This document shows, in pieces, positions 17,741 to 27,656 of a DNA stretch of 64,000 nt; position 1 is the first letter of the stretch, and each line of letters opens with the position of its first letter. Under the pieces are notes generated by a model. The model did no database searches. It worked only from the letters and a program-made list of their open reading frames with translations, and was not told the DNA's origin. The DNA comes from Aliarcobacter cryaerophilus. GTDB lineage: Bacteria; Campylobacterota; Campylobacteria; Campylobacterales; Arcobacteraceae. Where the stretch lies: positions 1,612,001-1,676,000 of the forward strand of contig NZ_CP060694.1 in assembly GCF_014352935.1 (NCBI RefSeq), written 5' to 3'. Made by a program: the position numbers and the translations under genes.

Positions 17741-19177
17741 ATGGCTGATCAAGTTAGTATAACAATTAATGGAGTTCAATTTCAAGCTACCAAAGGTAGC
17801 TTGTTAATTGATAAACTATTGGATGAAAAAATCCATATCCCTCACTTTTGTTATCATCAAGCGTTGGGAAAAGATGGAAATTGTAGAATGTGTATGGTTG
17901 AAATAGAGGGGCAAAAAAGACCTCAAATTGCATGTGATACACCTATAAAAGATGGAATGATTGTAAGAACAAAAGGTGAAAAAATAGAGAGTGTTAGAAA
18001 AGATATTTTAGAACTTGAACTTATAAATCACCCAATAGACTGTCCTACATGTGATCAAGCTGGTGAGTGTAAACTACAAGATTACTATATGGAATCTGGT
18101 TTCTATGCTTCAAGAGTAAATCTTGATGATAAAAATCATGCAAGAAAAAGAGTTGATTTAGGTTCAAATGTAATGCTGGATCAAGAGAGATGTGTTTTAT
18201 GTCTTAGATGTGTAAGATTTTGTAAAGATATTACAAAAACGGCAGAACTAGGAGTTATAGATAGAACAGATCACTCTGTGATTGGGACATTTCCTGGACG
18301 TCCTTTAGATAACCCATACGCAATGAATGTTGTTGATTTATGTCCTGTTGGAGCATTAACAAGCAAAGATTTTAGATTTAAACAAAGAGTTTGGTTTTTA
18401 CAAAGTTTTGAAGCTATTTGTAATGGTTGTTCAAAAGGGTGTAATATAAATGTAGATCATAGAAAAGAGAAATATAAAGATGATGTAATCTATAGATTTA
18501 GACCAAGAACAAATAGAGCAGTAAACGGTTGGTTTATGTGTGATTATGGAAGATTATCTTATGAAAATGATGCAACAAATAGATTTACAACTGCATTAAT
18601 TAATAAAAATGAGACAAATATTTCAAATGCTATTATTAATATCTTCAAAGAGTTATCAAGTCATGATAATAAATTAATACTTTTAAGTCCTAATTTATCT
18701 TATGAAGAGATGATAAATGTAAAAGCGCTCGCAGATAAGTTGAATATAAAATTAAGTGGTTATTCTCCAAATACTTTTGATGAATCTTTTGCAGATGATT
18801 GGTTAAAAAAAGCTGATAAAACTGCAAATAGAGCATCTTTTAAAGAACTTCAAATAGATGAAACTAAAGAGTTTTTTGAAAAAGCTTTAAATGAAGCAAA
18901 AACTATTTTTGTTTTAGAAAATAGTTATTTTGAAGATAAATTAAATTTACTTGAAAATAAAAAACTTATATCTTTATTCTCTCATCACTGTTTAACAGTA
19001 GGAAACTCAGATATTGCAGTTCCTGTTGCATCTTTTTATGAAAAAAGTGGTTCATACATAAACTGTGATGGAATAAGACAAAAAGTTGTTTCTAAATTAG
19101 ATAAAAATAGTCCTATGCCTACAATTACAACGATTATAGAGAATATTAAATCTATGATTGAAAAAGGAACTATATGA
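17741..19177 (+). CDS. nuoG: NuoG, short form of the 75 kDa iron-sulfur subunit
   Basis: The N-terminal half is canonical. Cys37, Cys48, Cys51 and Cys65 hold [2Fe-2S] N1b. His97, Cys101, Cys104 and Cys110 hold N5. Cys151, Cys154, Cys157 and Cys201 hold N4. Cys227, Cys230, Cys234 and Cys267 (CNGCSKGC plus WFMCDYG) match the extra N7-type cluster. The protein ends at residue 478, whereas typical NuoG continues through a large molybdopterin-oxidoreductase-like domain to 680-900 residues. The remaining C-terminal 200 residues resemble only a reduced part of that domain. The stop overlaps the nuoH start by four bases, so this is the natural end and not a frameshift. Confidence 0.93.
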   Translation: MADQVSITINGVQFQATKGSLLIDKLLDEKIHIPHFCYHQALGKDGNCRMCMVEIEGQKRPQIACDTPIKDGMIVRTKGEKIESVRKDILELELINHPIDCPTCDQAGECKLQDYYMESGFYASRVNLDDKNHARKRVDLGSNVMLDQERCVLCLRCVRFCKDITKTAELGVIDRTDHSVIGTFPGRPLDNPYAMNVVDLCPVGALTSKDFRFKQRVWFLQSFEAICNGCSKGCNINVDHRKEKYKDDVIYRFRPRTNRAVNGWFMCDYGRLSYENDATNRFTTALINKNETNISNAIINIFKELSSHDNKLILLSPNLSYEEMINVKALADKLNIKLSGYSPNTFDESFADDWLKKADKTANRASFKELQIDETKEFFEKALNEAKTIFVLENSYFEDKLNLLENKKLISLFSHHCLTVGNSDIAVPVASFYEKSGSYINCDGIRQKVVSKLDKNSPMPTITTIIENIKSMIEKGTI

Positions 19178-20448
19178 GTACTACAATTATAATTATTGTA
19201 AATATTGCCTTATCAGTCGTTCTTGCTGTTGGGCTAACACCACTTTGGGTTTGGTGGGAAAGAAGAATTGCTGGATTTATTCAAGATAGAAGTGGTCCAA
19301 ATAGATGTAGCATTGGAGTTATAAGACTAGGTGGTCTTGTTCAAGCAGTTGCTGATATGTTAAAACTTATATTTAAAGAAGATTTTACACCTTCTCATAT
19401 AAAGCATAAGTTTTTCTTTACAATTGCTCCTGCTATTGTATTTATAGCTTCATTTTTAACTTTTGCGGTTATCCCTTATGCTGATGTTTTAACAATAGAT
19501 GGAAAAGCTCACACAATGCAAGCTATACCAAATGAGCTTGGAATTATGTGGTTTTTAGCATTTGCTGGGCTTAGTGTTTATGGGATTATTTTAGGTGGTT
19601 ATTCATCTCAAAGTAAATATGGTCTTTTAGGTTCAATTAGAGCTTCTGCTCAAGTTATCTCTTATGAAGCTGCTATGGGATTAGCAATTATATCTATGAT
19701 TGTATCTTATGGTTCAATTCACCTAACTGATATTGTAAATGCACAAACAGGAACTTATTTGGGAGTTATTCCTATGTGGGGAATATTTATTCAACCATTA
19801 GCTGCTATTATATTTATTGTTTGTTCATTTGCAGAGACAAATAGAGCGCCTTTTGACTTAGCAGAAGGAGAGAGTGAAATAGTTGCTGGATATCATACAG
19901 AGTATAGTGCAATGAAATTTGGACTTTTCCAAGTTGGTGAATATGCAGCTATGAGTGCTTCAAGTGCGCTAATAGTAACACTATTTTTTGGTGGTTATCA
20001 AATTCCTTGGATGGATACAGCAACTATTCAAGCAAATATAAATTATGTTATTTTGGCAATAATTATTTTACTTCCAATTAAAATTTTTATATTTACAAGA
20101 TGGATGAAGAAAAACAACAAAAGAGTTGGAAATGATACAAGTAGAGAAAAAGAGACAAAAATATTAACTGTTATTTTCTGGTCATTGTGTTTAGTAATCA
20201 TGGGAATTTTAATATCATTTTTAGTAAATGGACTTGGAACAAATGGAGTAAATATTGCAACAGCTGTTATTCAAGTTGGAACTTTTATGGTTAAATTTTT
20301 TATGATGGCTTTTGTTTATATGTGGGTTAGATGGACTGTTTTAAGAATTAGATATGACCAACTACAAATGCTAGGATGGAAAGTTCTAATTCCTCTAGCT
20401 TTATTAAATATTGTAATAACAGCGATTGTTGTTGTGTTAGGAAATTAA
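19174..20448 (+). CDS. nuoH: NuoH, Complex I membrane subunit (long form)
   Basis: A 424-residue multi-helix membrane subunit that forms the quinone entry site. Signature segments are ERRIAGFIQDRSGPNR near residue 29 and the loop FAETNRAPFDLAEGESE near residue 222. Most bacterial NuoH proteins are about 320-350 residues. The extra length is mainly an insertion after about residue 290, which carries a charged loop (KKNNKRVGNDTSREKETK) and at least one added hydrophobic segment before the final conserved helices (VRWTVLRIRYDQLQMLGWK). It overlaps nuoG by four bases and precedes nuoI by one base. Confidence 0.95.
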   Translation: MSTTIIIIVNIALSVVLAVGLTPLWVWWERRIAGFIQDRSGPNRCSIGVIRLGGLVQAVADMLKLIFKEDFTPSHIKHKFFFTIAPAIVFIASFLTFAVIPYADVLTIDGKAHTMQAIPNELGIMWFLAFAGLSVYGIILGGYSSQSKYGLLGSIRASAQVISYEAAMGLAIISMIVSYGSIHLTDIVNAQTGTYLGVIPMWGIFIQPLAAIIFIVCSFAETNRAPFDLAEGESEIVAGYHTEYSAMKFGLFQVGEYAAMSASSALIVTLFFGGYQIPWMDTATIQANINYVILAIIILLPIKIFIFTRWMKKNNKRVGNDTSREKETKILTVIFWSLCLVIMGILISFLVNGLGTNGVNIATAVIQVGTFMVKFFMMAFVYMWVRWTVLRIRYDQLQMLGWKVLIPLALLNIVITAIVVVLGN

Positions 20449-20449
20449 G

Positions 20450-20950
20450 ATGGCAATAAAAATAGTACCAAGATATGGAAGTTCATTTAGAGATAAGCTT
20501 TACATTCCTGCTATTGCTGGTGGAATGAAAACAACTTTTAAACACTTCTTTAAAAATCTAAGAGATGTAGAAGGGGTAAGTACTTTACAATATCCAGAGG
20601 TTCAACCAACAGATATTACTGAAAGATATAGAGGTGTTCATAGACTTACAAAACATGATGATGGAACTGAAAAGTGTGTTGCTTGTTTTATGTGTGCTAC
20701 AGCATGTCCTGCTGAATGTATATTTATAGAAGCTGAAGAGAGATTTGATGGTGTTGATGAAAAAAGACCAAAAGAGTTTAAAATAGATCTTCTTGAGTGT
20801 GTATTTTGCGGATATTGTGTAGAAGCTTGTCCATGTGATGCAATAAGAATGGATACTGGAATTTTCTCTTTTACAGCTTCAACTAGAGAAGAGTTTGTAT
20901 TAGATAAAAAAGCTCTTATGAAAAATGAGAGATCAAAGGATTTTGAATAA
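20450..20950 (+). CDS. nuoI: NuoI, two [4Fe-4S] subunit
   Basis: A 166-residue ferredoxin-like subunit that links the peripheral-arm clusters to N2. It has two complete motifs, Cys76, Cys79, Cys82, Cys86 (CVACFMCATACP) and Cys117, Cys120, Cys123, Cys127 (CVFCGYCVEACP), each followed by proline or a small residue as usual. These bind N6a and N6b. The gene begins one base after nuoH ends and its stop overlaps the nuoJ start by one base. Length and motif spacing are ordinary. Confidence 0.97.
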   Translation: MAIKIVPRYGSSFRDKLYIPAIAGGMKTTFKHFFKNLRDVEGVSTLQYPEVQPTDITERYRGVHRLTKHDDGTEKCVACFMCATACPAECIFIEAEERFDGVDEKRPKEFKIDLLECVFCGYCVEACPCDAIRMDTGIFSFTASTREEFVLDKKALMKNERSKDFE

Positions 20951-21471
20951 TGGCTGATATACTATTTATTGCTTTAGCATTTTTTGCAATTACTGGTGCT
21001 ATAGCTATGCTAGTTTACAAAAGTCCAATGTTTAGTGCATTGGGTCTTTTAATTACTATGCTAAGTGTTGCGGGAATGTTTGCACTTTTAAATGCAACTT
21101 TGTTGTTTATGGTACAAATTATCGTTTATGCTGGTGCTATTATGGCTTTAATTCTATTTATTTTAATGTTTTTAAATATCAAAGAAGAGGATTTACCAAA
21201 AGAACCTAAAAAGTTTATGCTTATTGGTTTTGGTGCTATTTTGATGCTTCCTCTAAATATTTTAGTTTTAAAAGCTGTATCAAATTTACCTAGTAAAGAT
21301 TTGTATCCTATTGAAGGTGATTTTGGAACTATAAAACCAGTTGGGATTATTCTTTATAATGAGTGGATTATAGCATTTGAGTTAATATCTATTTTGCTTC
21401 TAATTGCACTTGTAGGTTCTGTTGTTCTTGCAAAAAGAAGAAAAACTAAAATAACTTCAAAGGAGGATTAA
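20950..21471 (+). CDS. nuoJ: NuoJ, Complex I membrane subunit
   Basis: A 173-residue membrane subunit with five predicted hydrophobic helices. The third includes the conserved segment LLFMVQIIVYAGAIMALILF, typical of the flexible pi-bulge helix that couples quinone chemistry to proton channels. It ends in a positively charged cytoplasmic tail (AKRRKTKITSKED). The start overlaps the nuoI stop (TAATG), and an AGGAGG stretch near its own end serves nuoK three bases downstream. Confidence 0.94.
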   Translation: MADILFIALAFFAITGAIAMLVYKSPMFSALGLLITMLSVAGMFALLNATLLFMVQIIVYAGAIMALILFILMFLNIKEEDLPKEPKKFMLIGFGAILMLPLNILVLKAVSNLPSKDLYPIEGDFGTIKPVGIILYNEWIIAFELISILLLIALVGSVVLAKRRKTKITSKED

Positions 21472-21474
21472 AAA

Positions 21475-21789
21475 ATGATATCATTAACTTCTTATGCTTT
21501 TGTATCTATGATTTTATTCTCAATTGGTGCAATTGGAGTAATTGCTAGAAGAAATATTTTTGTGATTTATATGTCACTTGAACTTATGTTAAATGCTATA
21601 AATCTATTTTTAGTAACATTTGCTAGATACCATTTTAATGTTGATCCTCAAATTGTTTCAATTATGGTTATATCAATTGCTGCAGCTGAAGCTGCAATAT
21701 TTCTATCAATAGTAATATTACTATTTAGATCTAAAAAATCTTTGGATACAGATCTATTTACATCTCTATCTCAAGGAGAAAAAAGATGA
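21475..21789 (+). CDS. nuoK: NuoK, Complex I membrane subunit
   Basis: A 104-residue three-helix subunit homologous to MrpC of antiporters. The conserved acidic helix residues are present: one Glu in YMSLELMLNAINLFLV (helix 2) and another in AAAEAAIFLSIVILLF (helix 3), both part of the proton path. AAGGAGG lies shortly upstream of the ATG at 21475. The four-base ATGA overlap with nuoL suggests tight translational coupling. Confidence 0.95.
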   Translation: MISLTSYAFVSMILFSIGAIGVIARRNIFVIYMSLELMLNAINLFLVTFARYHFNVDPQIVSIMVISIAAAEAAIFLSIVILLFRSKKSLDTDLFTSLSQGEKR

Positions 21790-23672
21790 GTACAAATCTT
21801 TTAGTTTGGATAATATTAGCTCCTTTACTTGGGGCTATTTTAAATGGTGGTTTATATTTTTATAATATCAAAAAACAAAAAATATCAGAAAATTATTTTG
21901 CAATAATTGGAACATTAACTCCTTTAATCTCTTTTTTAATAACTCTTAGTCTATTTTTAAGAATGATTGAAGAAAAAATTATATTTAAACAACATATATT
22001 TACATGGTTAAATGTTGAAAACTTAAATATAGATATGGCATTTTTGGGTGATAATTTATCTATTTTTATGTCAATGTTTGTAACTTTTGTTGGTTGGTTA
22101 ATTCACATCTATGCTGTTGGATATATGAAAGATGATGAAGGTTTTGGTAAATTTTTTGCTTATTTTAATCTATTCCTAGCATCAATGTTAATTCTTGTAC
22201 TTGCAGACAATCCAATAATTTTATTTATAGGTTGGGAAGGTGTTGGAGTTTGTTCATACCTTTTAATCAAATTCTATTATGGTGAAAAAAATAATGTTAT
22301 TGCTGCAAATAAAGCATTTATTGTAAACAGAGTTGGAGATTTTGGGTTCCTTTTAGGAGTTGCAACACTATTTTTTGCATTAGGTCAAGTTGATCTATCT
22401 TTCTCTTCAATTGAAGCAAATTTATCAAATGCATCAAATGGTTGGCTTTTATTAGCTGGTGTATTATTATTTGTTGGAGCTATGGGAAAATCAGCTCAGA
22501 TTCCACTATATACATGGCTTCCAGATGCAATGGCAGGTCCAACACCAATTTCAGCTCTAATTCACGCAGCAACAATGGTTACAGCTGGGGTTTATATGGT
22601 TGCAAGATTTAATTTCTTATATACAGGAATAGAAGAAATTGGAATATTCATAGCATATATTGGTGCATTTTCAGCTCTTCTTGCTGCTATTATTGCAACA
22701 AAACAGACAGATATTAAAAAAATACTTGCATACTCAACTATGAGTCAATTAGGTTATATGTTTATAGCTGTTGGACTTGGATTTTACTCAAGCGGATTAT
22801 TTCATGTTTTCACACATGCATTTTTTAAAGCAATGCTATTTATGGGAGCTGGTGGAGTTATAATTGCACTTCATCATGAACAAAATATTTTTAATATTGC
22901 TAAACACAGAGCAATATTGCCAATAATTTCTGCAACATTCTTAATAGGAGTTATTGCAATTTCAGGAATTCCACCATTTTCTGGGTTCTTCTCTAAAGAT
23001 GCAATTTTAGCAGCAGCATTTCAAGAAGGTCACTACTTAATTTATGGTATAGCACTATTTACTGCATTTTTAACTGCATTTTATATGTTTAGACTATATT
23101 TTGTTGTTTTTGTTACACCAAATCATCATAAAAAAGAGTATGTATATACAAGTAAAACTATCACTTTCCCACTTGTAGTATTAGCAGTAGGAGCTGTTAC
23201 AGCAGGATTTTTAAATCTCCCTTCTATATTTGGTGGAACACATATGGTAGATACTTGGCTTGGAAGCTTAAATTCAAAAACAATTACTCTATCTCATAGT
23301 ACAGAGTATATTTTAATGGCTCTTTCAGTTCTAGTTGCCTCTTTTGGTATATTTATTGCATATAAAAAATATGCAAGATTTGATTTAGAAAAACCTGAAC
23401 TTGAAGTTGGTTTTGTTGGAAGAAAACTTTATGTTGATGAGCTTTATGATATTTTATTTGTTAAAACTTCAAAAGCAATATCTTGTTTTATTGATAAAGT
23501 TTTAGATGCAAAAATTATTGATGCATTTATTATGAAATCTTCAATCTATTTTGTAGCTATTGGAAGAAAAGTAGCATTAATACAAAATGCAAATGTACGG
23601 TTCTATGCACTGTTTATGCTTGCTGGAATGACTTGTATATTTGTATATCTATATTTAAAATTAGGGTTATAA
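21786..23672 (+). CDS. nuoL: NuoL, antiporter-like Complex I subunit with lateral helix
   Basis: A 628-residue antiporter-like subunit at the distal end of the membrane arm. Conserved features include WEGVGVCSYLLIKFYY around residue 150, PLYTWLPDAMAGPTPISALI around residue 240 and a lysine in the broken helix near HAFFKAMLFMGAGG. The C-terminal 120 residues supply the long lateral helix that runs along NuoM and NuoN and a final anchoring helix. Length is normal. nuoM starts one base after its stop. Confidence 0.96.
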   Translation: MSTNLLVWIILAPLLGAILNGGLYFYNIKKQKISENYFAIIGTLTPLISFLITLSLFLRMIEEKIIFKQHIFTWLNVENLNIDMAFLGDNLSIFMSMFVTFVGWLIHIYAVGYMKDDEGFGKFFAYFNLFLASMLILVLADNPIILFIGWEGVGVCSYLLIKFYYGEKNNVIAANKAFIVNRVGDFGFLLGVATLFFALGQVDLSFSSIEANLSNASNGWLLLAGVLLFVGAMGKSAQIPLYTWLPDAMAGPTPISALIHAATMVTAGVYMVARFNFLYTGIEEIGIFIAYIGAFSALLAAIIATKQTDIKKILAYSTMSQLGYMFIAVGLGFYSSGLFHVFTHAFFKAMLFMGAGGVIIALHHEQNIFNIAKHRAILPIISATFLIGVIAISGIPPFSGFFSKDAILAAAFQEGHYLIYGIALFTAFLTAFYMFRLYFVVFVTPNHHKKEYVYTSKTITFPLVVLAVGAVTAGFLNLPSIFGGTHMVDTWLGSLNSKTITLSHSTEYILMALSVLVASFGIFIAYKKYARFDLEKPELEVGFVGRKLYVDELYDILFVKTSKAISCFIDKVLDAKIIDAFIMKSSIYFVAIGRKVALIQNANVRFYALFMLAGMTCIFVYLYLKLGL

Positions 23673-23673
23673 T

Positions 23674-25161
23674 ATGAGTGCAGATATTCTTTCATTTATT
23701 ATATTTTTACCTGCTATTGTAGCAATAGGTTTAATGATAACAACTAGAGATGTAAATACTATTAGAAATATTGCATTTCTTACAACTACAGTTATTTTAG
23801 CACTTGTGCTTAAGCTTTATTTAGAATTTGAACCAAGTTCTGGAATGCAATTTGTAACAAATGTTGCTTGGATTGAAACATATGGTATAAACTACTATAT
23901 TGGTTTAGATGGAATCTCATTAACAATTTTAATGATGATCGCAATTTTAATTCCAACTTCATACCTTCTTTTATGGGAAGGTAAAACTAAAGGTTATTGG
24001 ATAAATATGCTTTTAGTTCAAACAGGAGTTACGGGAACTTTACTTTCATTAGATGTTGTTCTTTTCTACTTCTTTTGGGAGATTATGCTTTTACCAGTTT
24101 TTCTTATGATTGGTCAATTTGGATTTGGTGATAAAGTTTTCACAACAATAAAAGTAACTGTTTATACAATGGCTGGTTCACTTTTAATGCTTGTAGCAAT
24201 TTTATATCTAGGAGTTGCTTATCATAGTGAGTTTGGTGTTTGGTCTTTTGCTTATGATAAATTAATGCAAATATCAATACTTGATTACAATACAAAAGTT
24301 TGGTTATTTTTAGGATTTTTAGTAGCATTTGCAATAAAAATTCCACTATTTCCTCTTCATACTTGGATTATGGAAACATATAAAAATGCTCCAACTGGTG
24401 CTGTATTTTTACTATCATCGATTATGGCAAAACTAGGAGTTTATGCTGTTTTAAGATTTATGATACCACTATTTCCAGAGGTTTATATTGAGTTTTCAAC
24501 TTGGTTTGTAATTATTGGTCTATTTGGTCTTGTATACTTTGGAATAGCTGCACTTATGCAAGATGATATTAAAAGAATGTTTGCATACTCTTCAGCTTCA
24601 CACTTAAGTTTTATAGCTGCTGGTATTTTTTCATTAAACTCTTATGGTATAAATGGGGCTTTATATTTAATTATTGCTCACGCAATTGCTACAGGAGCCC
24701 TATTTTTACTTGTAGGATTAATGCAAGAACAAACAGGATTTAAAACTATAAAAGATTTAGGTGGAATTGCAAAAAAAGCTCCTATATTTACATTCGTTTT
24801 TGCTGTTATGCTTTTTGCAAATGTTGGACTTCCAGGTACAAATGGATTTGTTTCTGAATTACTTATAATTTTTGGTGTATTTAACTTTAATATTTATCTA
24901 GGTGTTATTGCTGCTTTATCAGTTATTATTGGAGCTTCTTATATGCTTTGGATGTTTCAAAGAGCAATTTTGCAAGATAGACCAGAAGGTTCAGCTGAAC
25001 TTAATATGAGAGATTTAAAAATCAAAGAGATTGTTGGACTTGTTCCATGGGTTGTTTTAGTGTTTATTATGGGATTTTATCCAGAAGTTTTTATAGATAA
25101 ATTCGAACCAACAGTTACACACTACTTACAAGATATTTTACAAATTGGAGCAACAAGATGA
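23674..25161 (+). CDS. nuoM: NuoM, antiporter-like Complex I subunit
   Basis: A 495-residue membrane subunit with about 14 helices. Key elements are the acidic [15 protein letters not shown] helix (Glu near residue 137), the [20 protein letters not shown] segment around residue 230, and the lysine-bearing region near [16 protein letters not shown]. Together they make one of the three antiporter-type proton channels. The stop overlaps the nuoN start by four bases. Nothing unusual was seen. Confidence 0.96.
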   Translation: MSADILSFIIFLPAIVAIGLMITTRDVNTIRNIAFLTTTVILALVLKLYLEFEPSSGMQFVTNVAWIETYGINYYIGLDGISLTILMMIAILIPTSYLLLWEGKTKGYWINMLLVQTGVTGTLLSLDVVLFYFFWEIMLLPVFLMIGQFGFGDKVFTTIKVTVYTMAGSLLMLVAILYLGVAYHSEFGVWSFAYDKLMQISILDYNTKVWLFLGFLVAFAIKIPLFPLHTWIMETYKNAPTGAVFLLSSIMAKLGVYAVLRFMIPLFPEVYIEFSTWFVIIGLFGLVYFGIAALMQDDIKRMFAYSSASHLSFIAAGIFSLNSYGINGALYLIIAHAIATGALFLLVGLMQEQTGFKTIKDLGGIAKKAPIFTFVFAVMLFANVGLPGTNGFVSELLIIFGVFNFNIYLGVIAALSVIIGASYMLWMFQRAILQDRPEGSAELNMRDLKIKEIVGLVPWVVLVFIMGFYPEVFIDKFEPTVTHYLQDILQIGATR

Positions 25162-26675
25162 GTAATTTTATTTATTTAATTCCAACTTTACTGGTTTTAT
25201 TTGGGGCTATTGCTCTTCTATTTATGAGTATGTATGAAAAAATTAGTGTAAAAAGTCATATTTTTGTATCTTCACTATTTTTAGTTATAGCTTTAGTATT
25301 TGCACTTTTAAATGCAAATACTCTATATTCTGTTCAGCCTTATGATAGTTTTTTAAATAATGTTTTAACTTTTGATACTTTTTCAAATTTCTTTAATATT
25401 TTATTAATTTTAGGTACTTTATTGACAATTTTAATTGGTGAACACTATTTACAACATAGAAGTTATTTCAAAGGTGAATTTTTTAGTATTTTACTTTTTG
25501 CTCTATTTGGAATGATGGTTTTAGCACAAGCAAATGAGCTAATAACTGCATTTATTGCATTAGAAATTGCATCATTTAGTGTATATATTATGGTTGGTTA
25601 CAATAGTGATGATTCAAAAAGAGTTGAAGCTATTTTTAAATATTTAGTACTTGGTGCATTTATTGGTGCATTTTTCCTATTAGGACTTGTTTTAGTTTTT
25701 GGTACTGTTGCAAGTACAAATTTGGCAGATATTTATTCGTATATTCAAGCAAGTAATGGTTCAAATCTTGAGCTTTTATATGTTGGTTTAACACTAATTT
25801 TATTTACTTTCCTTTTCAAAATTGCAGCATTTCCTTTCCAGTCTTGGGTATTAGATATCTATAGAGGTGCTCCTATGATTATTACAGCATATATGGCATC
25901 TACATTTAAAATTGCTATATTCTCATTTTTTATGAGATTAATATTAGATTATATAGCTCCAATTATAGATTTCTGGGACACTATTTTACAAGTTGTAATT
26001 ATTTTAACTCTTCTATTTGGAACTTGGCTTGCTATTACTCAAGATATTGTAAAAAGAATGTTAGCAGCTTCTTCTATAGTACACACAGGTTATTTACTTC
26101 TTGCATTTATCTCTTTAAGTTATGCAAATAATTCAATACTAAATATTGAAGCAGCTTACTCTATAATGTTCTATTTAATTGCTTATTTAGTATCTGCACT
26201 AGGAGCATTTGGATTAGCTTCTCATATTATTTCAGAGACAAATATTAAAGTTACTTTTGATGATTTTAAAGGTTTAGCAAAGCAAAGACCATTTTTAGCT
26301 GCAATGATGACAATATTTATGTTATCACTTGCAGGGATTCCTGGAACTATAGGTTTTATAGGAAAAGTTTATGTATTTACAGAAGCATTAAAAGCTGGAT
26401 ATGTTGCATTAGCAATTTTTGCAATTTTTGCAACAATAGTTTCAATGTATTACTACTTAAGATTAATTGCTGTTATGTATTTTTATCCTCCAAAAGATGA
26501 GTGTATAAGTCAAGATTTCAATGACAGTAGAGTATCTACATATGCAATACTTTTTGTTGCTGTTTTAACTGTTGTTGGTGGTATTGGTTCTGCTGTTGTA
26601 TTCTTTATTCCAGCATTAAATATTGATACTTTAATAAATTTTGCACAATTAGCTGTAAAATCTCTATTTTTATAG
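25158..26675 (+). CDS. nuoN: NuoN, antiporter-like Complex I subunit
   Basis: A 505-residue antiporter-like subunit and the last gene of the operon. It shows [17 protein letters not shown] (conserved Glu near residue 138), [17 protein letters not shown] around residue 231 and [20 protein letters not shown] with the central lysine. The nuoJ-K-L-M-N order and close packing are the common bacterial arrangement. The stop codon at 26673-26675 lies inside a small hairpin, and a second strong hairpin follows. Confidence 0.95.
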   Translation: MSNFIYLIPTLLVLFGAIALLFMSMYEKISVKSHIFVSSLFLVIALVFALLNANTLYSVQPYDSFLNNVLTFDTFSNFFNILLILGTLLTILIGEHYLQHRSYFKGEFFSILLFALFGMMVLAQANELITAFIALEIASFSVYIMVGYNSDDSKRVEAIFKYLVLGAFIGAFFLLGLVLVFGTVASTNLADIYSYIQASNGSNLELLYVGLTLILFTFLFKIAAFPFQSWVLDIYRGAPMIITAYMASTFKIAIFSFFMRLILDYIAPIIDFWDTILQVVIILTLLFGTWLAITQDIVKRMLAASSIVHTGYLLLAFISLSYANNSILNIEAAYSIMFYLIAYLVSALGAFGLASHIISETNIKVTFDDFKGLAKQRPFLAAMMTIFMLSLAGIPGTIGFIGKVYVFTEALKAGYVALAIFAIFATIVSMYYYLRLIAVMYFYPPKDECISQDFNDSRVSTYAILFVAVLTVVGGIGSAVVFFIPALNIDTLINFAQLAVKSLFL

Positions 26676-26697
26676 TGAGTATTTTAGTAACACTATA
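26671..26697 (+). terminator. Hairpin at the nuoN stop codon
   Basis: TATAGTG (26671-26677) pairs with CACTATA (26691-26697) across a 13-base loop and includes the nuoN stop codon. It has no T-run of its own. It may protect the 3' end or assist the stronger hairpin just downstream. Confidence 0.35.
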
Positions 26698-26710
26698 AAA
26701 CTTTATTTTA

Positions 26711-26749
26711 ACATTTAGTCCACTGAAAATGGGCTAAATGTCACTTTTC
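26711..26749 (+). terminator. Rho-independent terminator of the nuo operon
   Basis: ACATTTAGTCC (26711-26721) pairs with GGGCTAAATGT (26731-26741), an 11-base stem with one T-G wobble. It is followed by CACTTTTC and further T-rich sequence. The position 36 bases after nuoN fits the end of the operon. Confidence 0.7.
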
Positions 26750-26804
26750 TACAATCTTTTATTTTTTTTTAACAAAAAGCTTTTTTATTGATTAATTTTA
26801 AACC

Positions 26805-26820
26805 TATAATTTGATATTAT
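26805..26820 (+). promoter_or_regulatory. Putative frd operon promoter
   Basis: TATAAT at 26805-26810 and a second candidate, TATTAT, at 26815-26820 lie 35-50 bases upstream of frdC, after the nuo terminator. A run of T at 26762-26770 and AT-rich sequence sits where a -35 would be, as is usual in this group. No FNR-like palindrome was seen. Confidence 0.5.
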
Positions 26821-26855
26821 GTTGTGAAATCTAAATCTAAAGAAAAGGATAGAAA

Positions 26856-27656
26856 ATGAGTGACCTAGTAGAGGGTTATTTAGGGAAAACCGAAGAAGGA
26901 AGAAAAAGTAGATTACCTGCAAAACTTGACTTTATTCAAAGTTTTACAGGTGGTTTTTTAGCTTTATTTATGTGGGCACATATGATGCTTGTTGCATCAA
27001 TATTGGTGTCAAATGATTTTATGTACCAAGTTACAAAATTATTAGAAGGTAGCTTTATATTTGAAGATGGAAATCCACTTTTAGTATCTATTGCTGCACT
27101 TGTTATTTTTGTTATTTTTATTGTTCATGCTGCTTTAGGAATGAGAAAATTACCAGGTAACTTTAAACAGTACCAAGTAATTAAGGCTCATTCAAAAAGT
27201 ATGGGACATGATGATACAAAATTATGGTTTACACAGGCATTTACAGGATTTGCAATGTTCTTCCTAGGATCAGTGCATTTATATGTAATTATGACTCACC
27301 CTGATCAAATAGGTCCTTACGAAAGTAGTGCTAGAGTTTGGGATGAATATATGTGGCCACTATATATTCTTTTACTATTAGCTGTTGAATTCCATGGAAC
27401 AATTGGTCTTTATAGACTTTGTGTAAAATGGGGATGGTTTGATGGTGAAAATCCAAAAGCAACAAGAAAAGCACTTAAAAAACTTAAATGGGCGTTAACA
27501 GTATTTTTCTTAGTTTTAGGATTTGCATCACTTGCTGCTTATATGAAAATTGGTTACGAAAACTCTAAAAATAATATTCCTAGAGATTCATTTAAACCAT
27601 CTGCACATATAATGAATTATGACTTAAAAACTAAAAGTGTTGGAGGAATCGCATAA
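26856..27656 (+). CDS. frdC: FrdC, diheme cytochrome b of fumarate reductase
   Basis: A 266-residue membrane subunit of the Wolinella-type quinol:fumarate reductase with two b hemes in one polypeptide. Five hydrophobic helices are visible. Probable heme-ligand histidines occur in MWAHMML (His42), FIVHAALG (His91), GSVHLYV and VEFHGTIG. The Glu just before the last of these corresponds to the E-pathway glutamate described in Wolinella. It oxidises menaquinol and passes electrons to FrdB. GGATAG lies upstream of the ATG. The stop overlaps the frdA ATG by one base. Confidence 0.95.
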   Translation: MSDLVEGYLGKTEEGRKSRLPAKLDFIQSFTGGFLALFMWAHMMLVASILVSNDFMYQVTKLLEGSFIFEDGNPLLVSIAALVIFVIFIVHAALGMRKLPGNFKQYQVIKAHSKSMGHDDTKLWFTQAFTGFAMFFLGSVHLYVIMTHPDQIGPYESSARVWDEYMWPLYILLLLAVEFHGTIGLYRLCVKWGWFDGENPKATRKALKKLKWALTVFFLVLGFASLAAYMKIGYENSKNNIPRDSFKPSAHIMNYDLKTKSVGGIA

